From a bacterium (GTDB taxonomy: Bacteria; Gemmatimonadota; Glassbacteria; GWA2-58-10): 64,000 nucleotides of DNA. The DNA lies in assembly GCA_021372515.1 (NCBI GenBank), contig JAJFUG010000072.1:1-64000 (forward strand), in the 5' to 3' direction. The notes beneath the pieces were generated by a model that worked only from the letters and a program-made list of their open reading frames with translations, did not search any database and was not told the DNA's origin. Of the stretch, positions 1-9,179 are shown piece by piece; within the stretch, counting starts at the first letter, position 1; every line of letters starts with the position of its first letter. The position numbers and the translations under genes are program-made.

Positions 1-118
1 GGCACACAGTATCCGGCCCAAGTTTGCTCCGGGTGGCATTATTGTGAGTAGGTGGAAAAACTCTCTTAGCGTGGCAGGGAAAGTCTAACACCGCCGGGCG
101 GGTCAATCAAGAAAATAC

Positions 119-2239
119 TTACTCTGTCAGGGCCACGGGCACGCTGAGCTTGACAAAGAACGCCCGCTGACGGCGCCGCAGGGGGTCGGCCAGCAGCCCC
201 GGCCGGCTCTCCAGCTCGTCGAAACGGTCCGCGGTGTAGGCCACGTACAGCGCCCCGAACGGCGGGGCGAACCTCCAGCCGAACAGGCCGTACACATACA
301 CCCGGTCGTTCCGGCTGTTGTACTGGGTGAACAGGTGCAGCCAGAGGTCGGGAGTGAAATTCCAGTCGCCGGTCAGGATATGCAGGTTGGTAGTGGAGTG
401 GTCCGGGTCGGGGTGGAACACCACCCGGTTGAAGGCATAACTGAGCGACAGGGCGCTGCTCAGTTTCACTTTGGGCCGGAACACGTACTGACGGAACTCG
501 CGGTCGAAATTGCGGCCGCTGGTGATTATCCAGCTCGTGTTGTTCCAGGATTGCAGGTTGTAGCCGCCCTCCATGAACCGGCTGTGGTTGTGGAAACGCT
601 TCTCGTACAGCTCGGTTAGGTAGTTGTTGCCCGCTCCGAGCAGCCATTTGTTCAGGAAACTTACGGCCATCCACTGGTCCAGCTCCACGTGCCGCAGCGA
701 CCCGTCATAGCCCCAGTACACGTCGTTCGTGGTGAACCCCTGGACCTTGTCTATGCCGTGACTGTTGATCCAGTGCACGAAATTGGCGTTGGTGTCGAGC
801 CGCCGCAGATTGTCGTCCTGGATGTAGCCCACCTTGTTCACGTTGTCCCGGAAACCCGGATCGATGCTCTCGTACATCAGGTGGTAGCCGTACAGCTCGG
901 TCTCGCGGACGGCGCGGACAAACCAGGCCTTGCTGGAGACGCCCTCGGAGGGGAAACTGCCCACCAACTGCGAGGTCAGCTTGACGTGCGAGGGCAGGTT
1001 GAACGTGGCATCCGTGGAGAGCACACGGTTGTAGCCGCCGTCATAGCTGCGGTTCACCGCGGTGAGCCCGATATTCGAGGCGCCCAGGATATCGCGCTGC
1101 ACCCGCGCCACAGTGAACAGGGCCGAGCTTTCGCCCCCGGCGGCGCGCTCGCGGGCGCCGAGCACGGAGTAGTTGAACGCCCCCACCCGTCCGTTGGACT
1201 TGGCCCCGAAATCCAGGTCACCCACCCGGCGCGAGTAGAACACGTTGAAATGGTCGTTGAAAAGCTCGGCCCCCTCCAGGAAATAGAGGCGTTTCTCGGG
1301 GTAGAAAGTCTCGTAGCGGGTCAGGTTGATCTGGTCCTGGTCCGCCTCCACGGTGGCGAAATCGGGGTTGTAGGTCAGATTGGCGTTGACCGAGCTGCCC
1401 AGGCCCAGCTTGAGGTCGGCTCCGCCCATCAGCTCGCTCCCGCCCGAGGCCAGGATTGTCCGCCGCCCGGTCGCGGGCGTGTTGGTGTCCAGGCCGACCA
1501 GGTACGGGTAGAGCGAGGCGCTGAAACCTTTCCGGAACGCGGGCAGGCCGGTCAGGTCGCCCGATTGCGAGACTTTCCAGGCCGTGTCGCGCTCCTGCCA
1601 GAAACTGGTCTCGAAATACTCGGGATAGTTGCGGCGGAAATTCACCCCCCAGGCGGCGGAGTCACCCTTGGGGATACGCAGCTCGGCCACCGGGATCGCC
1701 ATTTCGGCGCTCCAGCCAGCCGAGTCCTCACGCGCGGCCACCTGCCAGGCGCAGTCCCAGCTCTTGTCGTTCGTGTTGCCGTCCTCGCCGATACGGCCAT
1801 CCACCCGGATGCCCAGCGAGTTGGTGGAAAAGTAGTAGCAGTCGCGGCGGGTGTGGAAAGTATCCAGGTAGAGAGTGACCGCGTTGTCGGTGTCCATGTC
1901 GCCGTCCGCGCGGTTGGTCTTGCTGTTCGTGGCGGGGCCGGCCGGGCTGGCGCAGCGCCAGGCGACATACATATGCCTGTCGTCGAACGCCACGGCCACG
2001 CGGGTTTCGGCGCGGGCGGGCGCGCCCGGAGAGGGCTTGAGCTGGCTGAACCCGCCCTGCCAGTCGGCCCCGGCCCAGAGCGGATCATCCAGCACGCCGT
2101 CGACAGCCGGGGCCACCGTGGCCCGCACGGCGTGGATGCTGCGGGTTGAGGCTTTTATATCCAGGACCTGCTGTGCGACAAGAGGGCGATGGAATGCCAG
2201 AAAGGCGAGGGCCAGGACTACGCCGGCAAATCTTCGCAC
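119..2239 (-). CDS. CBM9-like / DUF5916 outer-membrane beta-barrel protein
   Basis: Exported protein of about 706 residues. A hydrophobic signal peptide (about residues 1-23, ending LVAQ) is followed by a CBM9-like sugar-binding beta-sandwich (about 30-220, with VDGVLDDPLWAGADW and DDRHMYVAWRC). The rest is rich in alternating aromatic residues, as in an outer-membrane barrel. The motif YPEKRLYFLEGAELF near residue 315 is typical of the DUF5916 family, and the sequence ends in a short beta-strand-like tail. The reading frame is open upstream to 2416, but I chose the GTG at 2239 because GGAGAG lies 6 bases before it and the signal peptide starts there. The family is associated with glycan-related outer-membrane proteins; substrate and exact role are unknown. 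It is monocistronic as far as seen. Confidence 0.85.
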   Translation of the reverse strand: MRRFAGVVLALAFLAFHRPLVAQQVLDIKASTRSIHAVRATVAPAVDGVLDDPLWAGADWQGGFSQLKPSPGAPARAETRVAVAFDDRHMYVAWRCASPAGPATNSKTNRADGDMDTDNAVTLYLDTFHTRRDCYYFSTNSLGIRVDGRIGEDGNTNDKSWDCAWQVAAREDSAGWSAEMAIPVAELRIPKGDSAAWGVNFRRNYPEYFETSFWQERDTAWKVSQSGDLTGLPAFRKGFSASLYPYLVGLDTNTPATGRRTILASGGSELMGGADLKLGLGSSVNANLTYNPDFATVEADQDQINLTRYETFYPEKRLYFLEGAELFNDHFNVFYSRRVGDLDFGAKSNGRVGAFNYSVLGARERAAGGESSALFTVARVQRDILGASNIGLTAVNRSYDGGYNRVLSTDATFNLPSHVKLTSQLVGSFPSEGVSSKAWFVRAVRETELYGYHLMYESIDPGFRDNVNKVGYIQDDNLRRLDTNANFVHWINSHGIDKVQGFTTNDVYWGYDGSLRHVELDQWMAVSFLNKWLLGAGNNYLTELYEKRFHNHSRFMEGGYNLQSWNNTSWIITSGRNFDREFRQYVFRPKVKLSSALSLSYAFNRVVFHPDPDHSTTNLHILTGDWNFTPDLWLHLFTQYNSRNDRVYVYGLFGWRFAPPFGALYVAYTADRFDELESRPGLLADPLRRRQRAFFVKLSVPVALTE

Positions 2240-2525
2240 CGTGTTCTCTCCGCTGGGTTGGGGGGCGGGCGGGCTGGAGCAAGGGAACTGCCGGCGGCGG
2301 GACTGGTTTGGGCGGTCCCTTCGCACGGGTGTTAAGAAAAAATACACCCGCAATGGAGAGTCGTTCCCTTCTGGACTACGGCGGAAGAATATATTACTTA
2401 ACTGTTTGCGGGGCAACCGTGGGTGCGGCCAGTCTGCGGTTATCTGGATGGAGTCAATGGGCCATGAACAACAGGCCGAGGATTACGAACGGCGGGATGG
2501 CGATGGTATTGAATGTCACTCCGGT

Positions 2526-2903
2526 CTATTCCGTGGCCAATGAAAATAGAGCCAGAAGCGCCAGCGGCACTGCGATCACGGCGATACATTTGGCTACGGT
2601 CAGGGCGTGCGACCGGGAGAAATCGATTTTCACGATGCGGTCTATCTCGACTCTCAGCGCCTGTCCATCGCTTTTCTGTATGACAGCCAGAGAGTCTACC
2701 GCGATCAGGCGGCCCTGGATAACCGAGGAGTCGGCCGTGACAATCCTGACCTCGTCGCCTACATAATCCTGCAGCAGCCCCTGGGTAAGGTTCTCATATA
2801 CCGGAGGCAATCCGGTTCCGCTTTTCTCCCGTGCCGGGGCGCTGGCCGGCAGCGCCTGCAGGGCCGCCACGAGCAGAAAACATACAAGCCGGCAGTTTCT
2901 CAT
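2526..2903 (-). CDS. small exported protein with C-terminal membrane segment
   Basis: 125 residues, family not recognised. An N-terminal signal peptide (about 1-24, ends ASAPA) is followed by a short beta-rich stretch (about 45-95: VGDEVRIVTADSSVIQGRLIAVDSLAVIQ). That pattern resembles small SH3/Sm-like barrels, but this is only pattern similarity. The C-terminus holds a hydrophobic segment (about 102-122). The ATG overlaps the stop of the upstream gene (2900-3541) as ATGA, so the two are translationally coupled. The neighbour has the same architecture, suggesting an old duplication or two subunits of one envelope complex. Confidence 0.6.
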   Translation of the reverse strand: MRNCRLVCFLLVAALQALPASAPAREKSGTGLPPVYENLTQGLLQDYVGDEVRIVTADSSVIQGRLIAVDSLAVIQKSDGQALRVEIDRIVKIDFSRSHALTVAKCIAVIAVPLALLALFSLATE

Positions 2904-3541
2904 GCGCCTGACTCGAGCTCGAGAAACAGAAGGAATAACGCGACACAGGTCGCGGCGCCGATGATTACCGTTTTCGTGACCGCGGACATGTTCTTGGCGG
3001 CTTTGAGTCCGGCGATATCATCCCACGGGACAAAGCGGTGGAGCTTTGTCAGCAGCAGCCCGCTCTGACGCACCTCGATCGGGCCCTTGTAGCTGTCGCC
3101 GTCCTTGAGGCTCACACGATAATTGTTTTTTCCCAGCGCTTGGATAAGCTGCAGCAGGGACGGGTCCGGGCGATGGGCCAGGTCCCCGGCCTGCAGAGGG
3201 ACAGGCTTTTCTTTTTTACCGCGGGCAAAGCTGAGCGAATCGATGTCCGCCCAAGGGAAAAAGTCCTGTCTGCGGCTGTCGTTCACATTCAATCCGGTCT
3301 GTGCCCAGGCCTTGATTGTCAATCCCCCGGCCTGGACCGTGACAACCCCTTCCACTTCCTTTCCGTTGACCGGAAACAGGCGGCACCATGCGCCGCTGAT
3401 TTCCTGCAGCAGGCAGAGAACCGCCGAATCCGGCGGCGCTCCGTGCAGGGAGCCGTCCCAGGCAGGTGCCGGCAACGGCAGGGCGAGGGCCAGGAGGCAG
3501 GGCAGGGCTGAACCGAGCCAAAACTTCCGGAAACTTTTCAT
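2900..3541 (-). CDS. exported protein with C-terminal membrane segment, partner of the 125-aa protein
   Basis: About 213 residues from the ATG at 3541 (MKSFRKFWLG). The frame stays open to 3601, but the signal peptide (about 1-27, LPCLLALALPLPAPAW) begins at this ATG. The middle contains two similar beta-rich blocks (around GKEVEGVVTVQAGGLTIKAW and GDSYKGPIEVRQSGLLLTKL), each ending in a W-x-D-I motif (FPWADIDSL, VPWDDIAGL). A hydrophobic helix lies near the C-terminus (VTKTVIIGAATCVALFLLFL). It overlaps the next gene by four bases. No family was recognised; the shared layout with the downstream gene suggests they work together in the envelope. Confidence 0.6.
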   Translation of the reverse strand: MKSFRKFWLGSALPCLLALALPLPAPAWDGSLHGAPPDSAVLCLLQEISGAWCRLFPVNGKEVEGVVTVQAGGLTIKAWAQTGLNVNDSRRQDFFPWADIDSLSFARGKKEKPVPLQAGDLAHRPDPSLLQLIQALGKNNYRVSLKDGDSYKGPIEVRQSGLLLTKLHRFVPWDDIAGLKAAKNMSAVTKTVIIGAATCVALFLLFLELESGA

Positions 3542-3643
3542 AGGATTGTCGGAGTGGAATGTAACGGATATTTTGGTTTGAGGCTTTATTGAGCTTAGCA
3601 ACTCTCGCAGCGGCTGTCAATGTTTCGATGAACAAGAATCAAA

Positions 3644-3668
3644 AGGGGTCACGGCAGACGGTGCCCCT
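3644..3668. repeat. degenerate GGCACGG-type palindrome
   Basis: Imperfect inverted repeat AGGGGtCACGG..CGGTGCCCCT, a weak member of the intergenic palindrome family described in the findings. It sits between the small exported-protein genes and the Gld-like operon terminator. Confidence 0.45.
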
Positions 3669-3687
3669 GCAGGAGAAATCCTCGAAC

Positions 3688-3720
3688 AAAAAAAGAGGGC
3701 CGGTCTTTCGGCCGGCCCTC
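3688..3720 (-). terminator. rho-independent terminator of the Gld-like operon
   Basis: Nine-base perfect stem GAGGGCCGG / CCGGCCCTC with an 8-base loop (3695-3720). Read on the minus strand it is followed by a run of seven T. It lies 35 bases after the stop of the DUF4340 gene. Confidence 0.85.
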
Positions 3721-3755
3721 ACGCAGATTCTCCTCTGTCTTGACGCTGTCGCTCG

Positions 3756-5555
3756 TTATTTCTGCTCCGGCTTCGGTTCATCGCCCTTCAGGTCCTCCGC
3801 TTTCGCGGGCAGGCCGCGCAGAAGGCTCATCGGCACCTTGAACGTGCGGGCCGTGCCACTGCGGCGCAGGTACACCGACCGTCCCGCCTCCAGCGAGTCG
3901 CCGAACGCGGCCTGGGCCACCAGGCTGTCACCCTTGAAAAGGCCCACCCGCGCGGACGGTTTGCCGAAGCCCTGGCTCAGGCTGTCCGCGCCGCTTTCCG
4001 ATACGATGCTCTCGAAATTTACGCCCTCGATGTCCCAGAGCAGGTTCTGCACTTTCCACTCCTTGGCCGGGGCTTTCTCCGGGGCGGTAAGCTGCCAGGT
4101 GTCGCCCTTTTTCTCGACCTCAAGCTTGTGGTCCGGGTACTCCAGGGCCACCCGGTTAACCGTGCCGGTGTCGAACTCGAAGATCTTGCGGTAGCGCAGA
4201 TCGCGCCCGGCCGGGTCGAGGCGGCCCAGCACGCTGCTGTCCACCGCGGCCACGCCCGGCAGGCCAGTCACCCGCACCCAGACCAGCGAGTCCGCGGCCG
4301 AGGCGCACGCGAACTCCAGGCGGGTCACCGCGCCCGAGGCCGCCACACTCGCGGTCAACAGCGGCTGCTGGAACGCGGCGGCGAGCCTGGCCGGAAGCGG
4401 GTCGGCAAACTGGCGCGCGCGCAGGTCCTTGAGGTCCCACAACAGACCGTCCACCTGCGAGCCATCCGCCCGGGAGCGCTCGGGAACCAGAAGGCTCCAC
4501 GCACCGGCGCTGTCCTTGCGCGCGGCCAGCGGGGCCTCGCCCGGACGGGCCAGGGCCAGGCTGTCGATCCGCTCGCGGGCCGCGTGCACCAGGGCCCGGT
4601 CGCGCAGGCGCGCCGGGTCGAGGAGAAGGCGCGACAGCAGCGAGACGGGCAGCACGTACACGTTGTCCATGCCCTGACGGCGGGCGTAGTAGTTGCCAGT
4701 GGAATCCTTGCCGCCGAGGAACAGCCGCCGCTCGATCTCGCCTTTCTGTCCGCTCAGGCTGAGAGTGAACGCGGGATTGTCCAACCCGAAAGCTTTCAGC
4801 CCCCCGGCGGGCAGGCTGTCCACGAACGAAAGCGCCTCGGCCTCCTCCACCGCGCGCAGCAGCTCCTTGAGGCTGTCGCTCTCGGCCGGGGCGGCCAAGG
4901 GCGCGGTCAGCTCCCAGAGGCCGCTATCGCTCCGGCGGGCGGAAAAGACTGTCGCCGCGCCGCGCTCCAGGCTCAGGCTTTCCACCTGGTCGCTCGCGAA
5001 ATGCAGGGCTTTCTTGTCCCGCAGGTCGGCGGCGTGCTTGTCCAGATCGGTCCGGGTCCAGGAGTTGAGCAGCAGCACCCGCCGCGGACGGTCGAGGTTG
5101 ACCGCATAGATAAAGCTTCCGGTGGGGTTCTTGGCCCCCAGGGCCAGGCGCAGCCCGGGTTTGCTTTCCACCTGAAGGCTCAGTGTCAGCTCCGGCTTGT
5201 CCAGCCCGAACGGGGCCAGGCTCGCGGCGCTGTCCTCCACCACCCGGTCGACCGCTGCATCCGCGGCGCTGCGGATGAGACGCGCCACCGCGGCGCTGTC
5301 GGCATCCGCGGCCAGGGGCCAGGTGATACGCCAGCCGGCCTGCGGCGAGCGGACCAGCACCAGGCTGTCCACACCCAGGCTGTCGTGGCGCAGCACGTGG
5401 AACGCGCTCACGCTGTCGGCGGAGAAGACCAGGGCCTTCTTATCCAGGTCGCTTTCTTTCTGGCGTTCCGCGCCGCCCTTGTACTCGTAGAAATAGTAGA
5501 CCAGACCCAGCACCAGAAACAGCGCCAGGTAAATCAACGGCTTGCGCGCGCTCAT
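3756..5555 (-). CDS. DUF4340 repeat protein of the Gld-like ABC operon
   Basis: 599 residues. One N-terminal membrane helix (about 6-23, IYLALFLVLGLVYYFYEY) anchors a large extracytoplasmic region. The region contains about four copies of a roughly 130-residue DUF4340-type unit, starting near 43, 185, 320 and 460. Each has the pattern F/A-x-D-x-V-x-x-L-x-L-x-R followed by G-x-W-x-L/I-x-x-P (for example SGLWELTAPL and GDTWQLTAP). The start ATG overlaps the stop of the upstream GldG-like gene (ATGA) and is preceded by GGAGGG. DUF4340 proteins commonly follow GldG-like genes; their biochemical role is unknown. Last gene of the operon. Confidence 0.85.
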   Translation of the reverse strand: MSARKPLIYLALFLVLGLVYYFYEYKGGAERQKESDLDKKALVFSADSVSAFHVLRHDSLGVDSLVLVRSPQAGWRITWPLAADADSAAVARLIRSAADAAVDRVVEDSAASLAPFGLDKPELTLSLQVESKPGLRLALGAKNPTGSFIYAVNLDRPRRVLLLNSWTRTDLDKHAADLRDKKALHFASDQVESLSLERGAATVFSARRSDSGLWELTAPLAAPAESDSLKELLRAVEEAEALSFVDSLPAGGLKAFGLDNPAFTLSLSGQKGEIERRLFLGGKDSTGNYYARRQGMDNVYVLPVSLLSRLLLDPARLRDRALVHAARERIDSLALARPGEAPLAARKDSAGAWSLLVPERSRADGSQVDGLLWDLKDLRARQFADPLPARLAAAFQQPLLTASVAASGAVTRLEFACASAADSLVWVRVTGLPGVAAVDSSVLGRLDPAGRDLRYRKIFEFDTGTVNRVALEYPDHKLEVEKKGDTWQLTAPEKAPAKEWKVQNLLWDIEGVNFESIVSESGADSLSQGFGKPSARVGLFKGDSLVAQAAFGDSLEAGRSVYLRRSGTARTFKVPMSLLRGLPAKAEDLKGDEPKPEQK

Positions 5556-7150
5556 CGCTTCGCCCTCCGACGCAGCCGGATGAAGACCCCGGTCAGGATG
5601 ATGACCAGCGGCAGGGCCACCAGGGTGACCACGGCCATGGTCAGCATGTCCGAGCGCTCCAGCACCAGAGGGGTGTTCTCGGTCTCGCGCGGCTGGATCG
5701 TGATATCTTCATTTTGGCCGCGCAGCCAGCGCAGGCAGTTGAGCAGAAGGTCACGGTTGCCCAGCTGCTCGATATAGGTGTCCGAGATGAAATCGCCGTC
5801 CCCGATAACCACCAGACGGGCCGCGCGCGGCTTGGCCGTGCTGTCGGCCGCGGTGCTGTCCTCGTGCTGGAAGAACGAGGGCTCCAGCTCCACGCTCACC
5901 CCCAGGCTCACCTTGTGGCCCTGGTCCGAGGCGCGCTGGATCACCTGGTCGAAATTATTCTGCAGAGTGCCCAGGTCGCTCTCGGCCCAGCTTTTCTCGC
6001 TCGACTCCAGGAATCGGTTCACCGTGGCCCCCGGGGGCGGCACGCTGTCCGGGGCCACCGAGCGCACCATGTCGAACACCGTGCCCACATCGAAGAAACG
6101 GGTGATGTCGTGGGTCGGGTAGTCCTTGACCAGGAAAGCGAAGGGGCTGTTGGGCGAGCCGCGCAGCATGTCGACCACGATGTCATGGCCGGCTTTAACC
6201 CCGTAGCGGCCGAGCTGCTCGGTCAGCAGGGTGTCGGGCATGAACGGTTCGAGCAGGAACAGGGCCCGTCCGCCACGGGCCAGGAACGAGTCGATGTCTT
6301 TCAGTTCCACGGGCAGGAAATCTTTCTTGGGGCCGTCGACAATCAGGATGTCGCAACTGTCGGGCACCCCCTTGCCCGTGGCCAGGAACGCCTCGCGCAC
6401 CGGGCCGATCTGGTCCTCGATGCTCTGGCGCACCCGGCTGACCGAGTAGGGGTCGCCCTGGTCCGTGCCCGGCTCGCCGTGGCCGGTGGTGAAATAGACC
6501 GCCCCCCGCGCGCCGGGGCTGGCCCCGCCGATGAGCGAGTTGATCGAGCTGGTGAGCTTGGCCTCCTGCTCGCTGAATATCTTGTCGGTCTTCTCGCCGT
6601 AGCGAATTAGCACCGTACTGGTGCTCGTGATACCCATCTGCATGGCCAGCAGCGGGTTGCGGTCGATGTCGATCTTCTCGAACTTGAAACGCTTGCTCTG
6701 AAGGGAATAGGTCTCCAGAAGGTCGAGCAGCGGCTGCTTGGTGCGCAGGTCACCCTCGCCGCGGTAGAACACGTAGACATTCAGGTCCAGGGTGTCGCGG
6801 TCCAGCTTTTCCAGCACCTGACGGCTCTGCAGGGCCAGGGAGTGGGTCTTGTTCTTGGTCAGGTCCCAGCGGTGGTTGTGCTTCTCACTGAACAGGGCCG
6901 CCAGCACCAGGATGCCGATGAAGAGCAGCGACATGGAGACCGAGACCGCGCCGTAGCGCGCCGCGCGGCGGGTGAACAGCATCCCCAGTTCGGACAGGTT
7001 GCGCGCCACGTAGAAACCCAGCGCCAGCGCGGCCAGCGCCCAGGTGACAATGTACCAGAGTCCCACCCCGGCCTGCGCGACCTTGACCACATAGCCGGCG
7101 ACCGCGAGCAGCACTCCCAGAATCAGAAATATGAATGAACGGGTGGCCAT
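5552..7150 (-). CDS. GldG-like ABC transporter accessory protein
   Basis: 532 residues. Three N-terminal membrane helices (about 5-25, 30-50, 70-90) are followed by a periplasmic region and one C-terminal helix (about 503-525) with a basic tail (RLRRRAKR). The stretch RWDLTKNKTHSLALQS near residue 93 is the family signature of GldG / ABC-type 'uncharacterised transport system' proteins (PF09822 type). The periplasmic part has the expected ThuA/GATase-like fold signals (VLIRYGEKTDKIF, GGRALFLLEPFMPD). A strong Shine-Dalgarno (GGAGGAG) precedes the ATG. The gene lies 6 bases after the permease gene and overlaps DUF4340 by four bases. In Bacteroidetes GldF/GldG/GldA are needed for gliding; here the function is not established. 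Confidence 0.88.
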   Translation of the reverse strand: MATRSFIFLILGVLLAVAGYVVKVAQAGVGLWYIVTWALAALALGFYVARNLSELGMLFTRRAARYGAVSVSMSLLFIGILVLAALFSEKHNHRWDLTKNKTHSLALQSRQVLEKLDRDTLDLNVYVFYRGEGDLRTKQPLLDLLETYSLQSKRFKFEKIDIDRNPLLAMQMGITSTSTVLIRYGEKTDKIFSEQEAKLTSSINSLIGGASPGARGAVYFTTGHGEPGTDQGDPYSVSRVRQSIEDQIGPVREAFLATGKGVPDSCDILIVDGPKKDFLPVELKDIDSFLARGGRALFLLEPFMPDTLLTEQLGRYGVKAGHDIVVDMLRGSPNSPFAFLVKDYPTHDITRFFDVGTVFDMVRSVAPDSVPPPGATVNRFLESSEKSWAESDLGTLQNNFDQVIQRASDQGHKVSLGVSVELEPSFFQHEDSTAADSTAKPRAARLVVIGDGDFISDTYIEQLGNRDLLLNCLRWLRGQNEDITIQPRETENTPLVLERSDMLTMAVVTLVALPLVIILTGVFIRLRRRAKR

Positions 7151-7156
7151 CGGTGC

Positions 7157-7906
7157 TCAGCTCCTCCACTTTTTGGATTCCAGGACCCGGAGAGTCAGGA
7201 ACAGCCAGAGCAGGATGAAACTTGCGTAGAATATCACATCCCGCGTGTCGATCACGCCCTCGGCGAAGTTGTTGAAATGCTCGAGGATCGACAGGTGACG
7301 AAGTATCTGGTTGCCCTCGCTCCAGAAACTCATGAACCAGAATGTCAGCAGCACGGCGAAAGTGGCCACCGCGGCGATGATCTGGTTCTCGGTAAGGGAG
7401 GAGATGAAAAGCCCCAGGGCGATGAACGAGCCGGCCAGGAGAAGAATCCCCAAATAGCCGCTGGCCAGGGTGCCGGTCTCGGGCTGGGAGTGGAGGTAGA
7501 GGAACATGGGGTAGATCAAAGTCAGACCGAGCATGATCACGAACAGGCTCAGGGCCGACAGGTACTTGCCCAGGAGCACGTCCAGATCGGTGAGCGGGTA
7601 GGTGAGCAGCAGCTCGATCGTGCCGCTCTTGCGCTCCTCGGCGAACGGTTTCATCGTGATGAGCGGCAGGATGAACAGCATGATCACGCTCATGTTGCCC
7701 AGCAGCGGCCGGATCACGCGCATGGTGATGTTCAGGTTGTAGCCGCCGCCGTAGGGCGACTGGTTCATCGAGGCCATGCTGAAATCGCTGACAAAGAGCA
7801 TGAAGAAAATGCCGGTCAGCAGGATGAAAAACAGCATCACCACGTAGGCGATGGGCGAGTAGAAATAGCTTTTCAGCTCGCGCTTGTAGACAGGCCAGAA
7901 ACCCAT
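7157..7906 (-). CDS. ABC-2 type permease, GldF-like
   Basis: 249 residues with about six membrane helices and the family signature ERKSGTIELLLTYPLTDLDVLLGKYLSAL near residue 100 (seen over 90-118). I chose the ATG at 7906 (MGFWPVYKRELKSYF); the open frame extends to a TTG at 7927 that overlaps the preceding stop. GGAGG lies 12 bases before 7906, which is slightly far, so the TTG remains possible. It is the membrane-spanning partner of the ATPase encoded just upstream and of the GldG-like protein downstream. Related to GldF and to NosY-type permeases; the substrate is unknown. Confidence 0.88.
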   Translation of the reverse strand: MGFWPVYKRELKSYFYSPIAYVVMLFFILLTGIFFMLFVSDFSMASMNQSPYGGGYNLNITMRVIRPLLGNMSVIMLFILPLITMKPFAEERKSGTIELLLTYPLTDLDVLLGKYLSALSLFVIMLGLTLIYPMFLYLHSQPETGTLASGYLGILLLAGSFIALGLFISSLTENQIIAAVATFAVLLTFWFMSFWSEGNQILRHLSILEHFNNFAEGVIDTRDVIFYASFILLWLFLTLRVLESKKWRS

Positions 7907-7923
7907 TTTATCTTTCGCCCTCC

Positions 7924-8865
7924 TCAAGCGTTCCGGGTGATTATCTGCATGAATATTTCCTCGAGGCTCAGACGGTTGGGCCGCAGCTCCAGAAGGCCCG
8001 CGCCAGCGCCGGCCACGGCCTCGGCCACGGCGCGCCGGATGTCGGCCTCGCGCTCGGCCAGAACCATAAGCTCGGTCTCGCCCTGCGGGGCGGCCGGGCC
8101 GGTCAGGCGCACCGAGGCCACACCCTTGAGCGCGGCCAGGCGCCTTTCCAGTTCAGGCGTGCAGCTTTCCACCCGCACGGTGACGCTGCCGCCGCGGCCG
8201 CTGCCACCGGTGAGGTTCTCCAGCGAATCCTCGGCCACGATCCGTCCCTCGTTGATTATTATCACCCGCTTGCAGACCGCGCTCACCTCGGGCAGGATAT
8301 GCGTGCTCAGGATGATCGTGTGCTCGCCGGCCAGGGAGTTGATCAACTCCCGTATCTCGATGATCTGGGCCGGGTCGAGGCCGGTGGTCGGCTCATCCAT
8401 GATCAGCACCTGCGGGTCGTTCACGATGGCCTGGGCCAGTCCCACCCGCTGACGGTAGCCCTTCGAAAGCGCGCCGATCAGACGGTTATTCACCTTGTCC
8501 AGTCCGCACTGGGCGGTGACTTTATCCAGACGGGCGCGGCGCTCGCTCGGGGCGACCCGCTTGGCCTCGGCCACGAAACGCAGGTACTCGCTGACGGTCA
8601 TGTCGTTGTAGAGGGAGACATTCTCGGGCAGGTAGCCCAGGGCGCGCTTGACCGCCAGCGGCTCGCGGTCCACCGCGTGGCCGGCCACCACCGCCTGCCC
8701 GCTGGTCGCCGGGAGGAACCCGTTCAGGATGCGCATGGTCGTGGTCTTGCCAGCCCCGTTCGGACCCAGGAACCCCACGATCTCGCCCTTGCCCACGCTG
8801 AACGAGATGTCCCGCAGCACCTGGAACGCCCCGTAGAACTTGTTCACCGATTGCAACTCGATCAT
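7924..8865 (-). CDS. ABC transporter ATP-binding protein, GldA-like
   Basis: 313 residues. Walker A GPNGAGKTTTMRIL (about 34-47), signature LSKGYRQRVGLAQAI, Walker B VLIMDEPTTGLDP and switch histidine STHILPEV are all intact. The C-terminal third (about 220-313) is the extra domain typical of GldA/NatA/CcmA-type ATPases paired with ABC-2 permeases. The ATG is preceded by AAGGAGATG. It is first in the operon, followed directly by permease, GldG-like and DUF4340 genes, so it most likely powers that complex. Confidence 0.92.
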   Translation of the reverse strand: MIELQSVNKFYGAFQVLRDISFSVGKGEIVGFLGPNGAGKTTTMRILNGFLPATSGQAVVAGHAVDREPLAVKRALGYLPENVSLYNDMTVSEYLRFVAEAKRVAPSERRARLDKVTAQCGLDKVNNRLIGALSKGYRQRVGLAQAIVNDPQVLIMDEPTTGLDPAQIIEIRELINSLAGEHTIILSTHILPEVSAVCKRVIIINEGRIVAEDSLENLTGGSGRGGSVTVRVESCTPELERRLAALKGVASVRLTGPAAPQGETELMVLAEREADIRRAVAEAVAGAGAGLLELRPNRLSLEEIFMQIITRNA

Positions 8866-9091
8866 CTACTCACATCTCCTTCCCGGTGGCAGATAACCCT
8901 TACTCCAACTTTTATTGACCTCAAATCGGGCAATCTTTACATCAAACCTATACTTCCTTACAAGCTCCATGCCAGGCCGGATGAAAAATCAAGGCGCGTT
9001 TTTCACAATGACTTACCTGTGCGCTATCTGCCCGGCCCGCCCTGGGCATAGCGCAGCCTCGCTCCAAATGGGGCAGATCAGCGCCCGCAGG
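8866..9091. other. intergenic stretch upstream of the Gld-like operon
   Basis: No gene seen. On the minus strand it should contain the operon promoter, but no clear -35/-10 pair stood out. Open frames across it are short and lack a ribosome binding site. Confidence 0.4.
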
Positions 9092-9126
9092 AATAACAAA
9101 CGGGCGGCCCGCAACAGGACCGCCCG
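9092..9126 (-). terminator. terminator of the cold-shock gene
   Basis: Seven-base stem CGGGCGG / CCGCCCG with a 12-base loop, followed on the minus strand by TTTGTTATTC. It lies about 54 bases after the cold-shock stop codon. Confidence 0.7.
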
Positions 9127-9179
9127 CATTCGTTCGATTTCAGTTTTTGCCGGCGCCGCTTCATTCTCGCCAGACCCGC

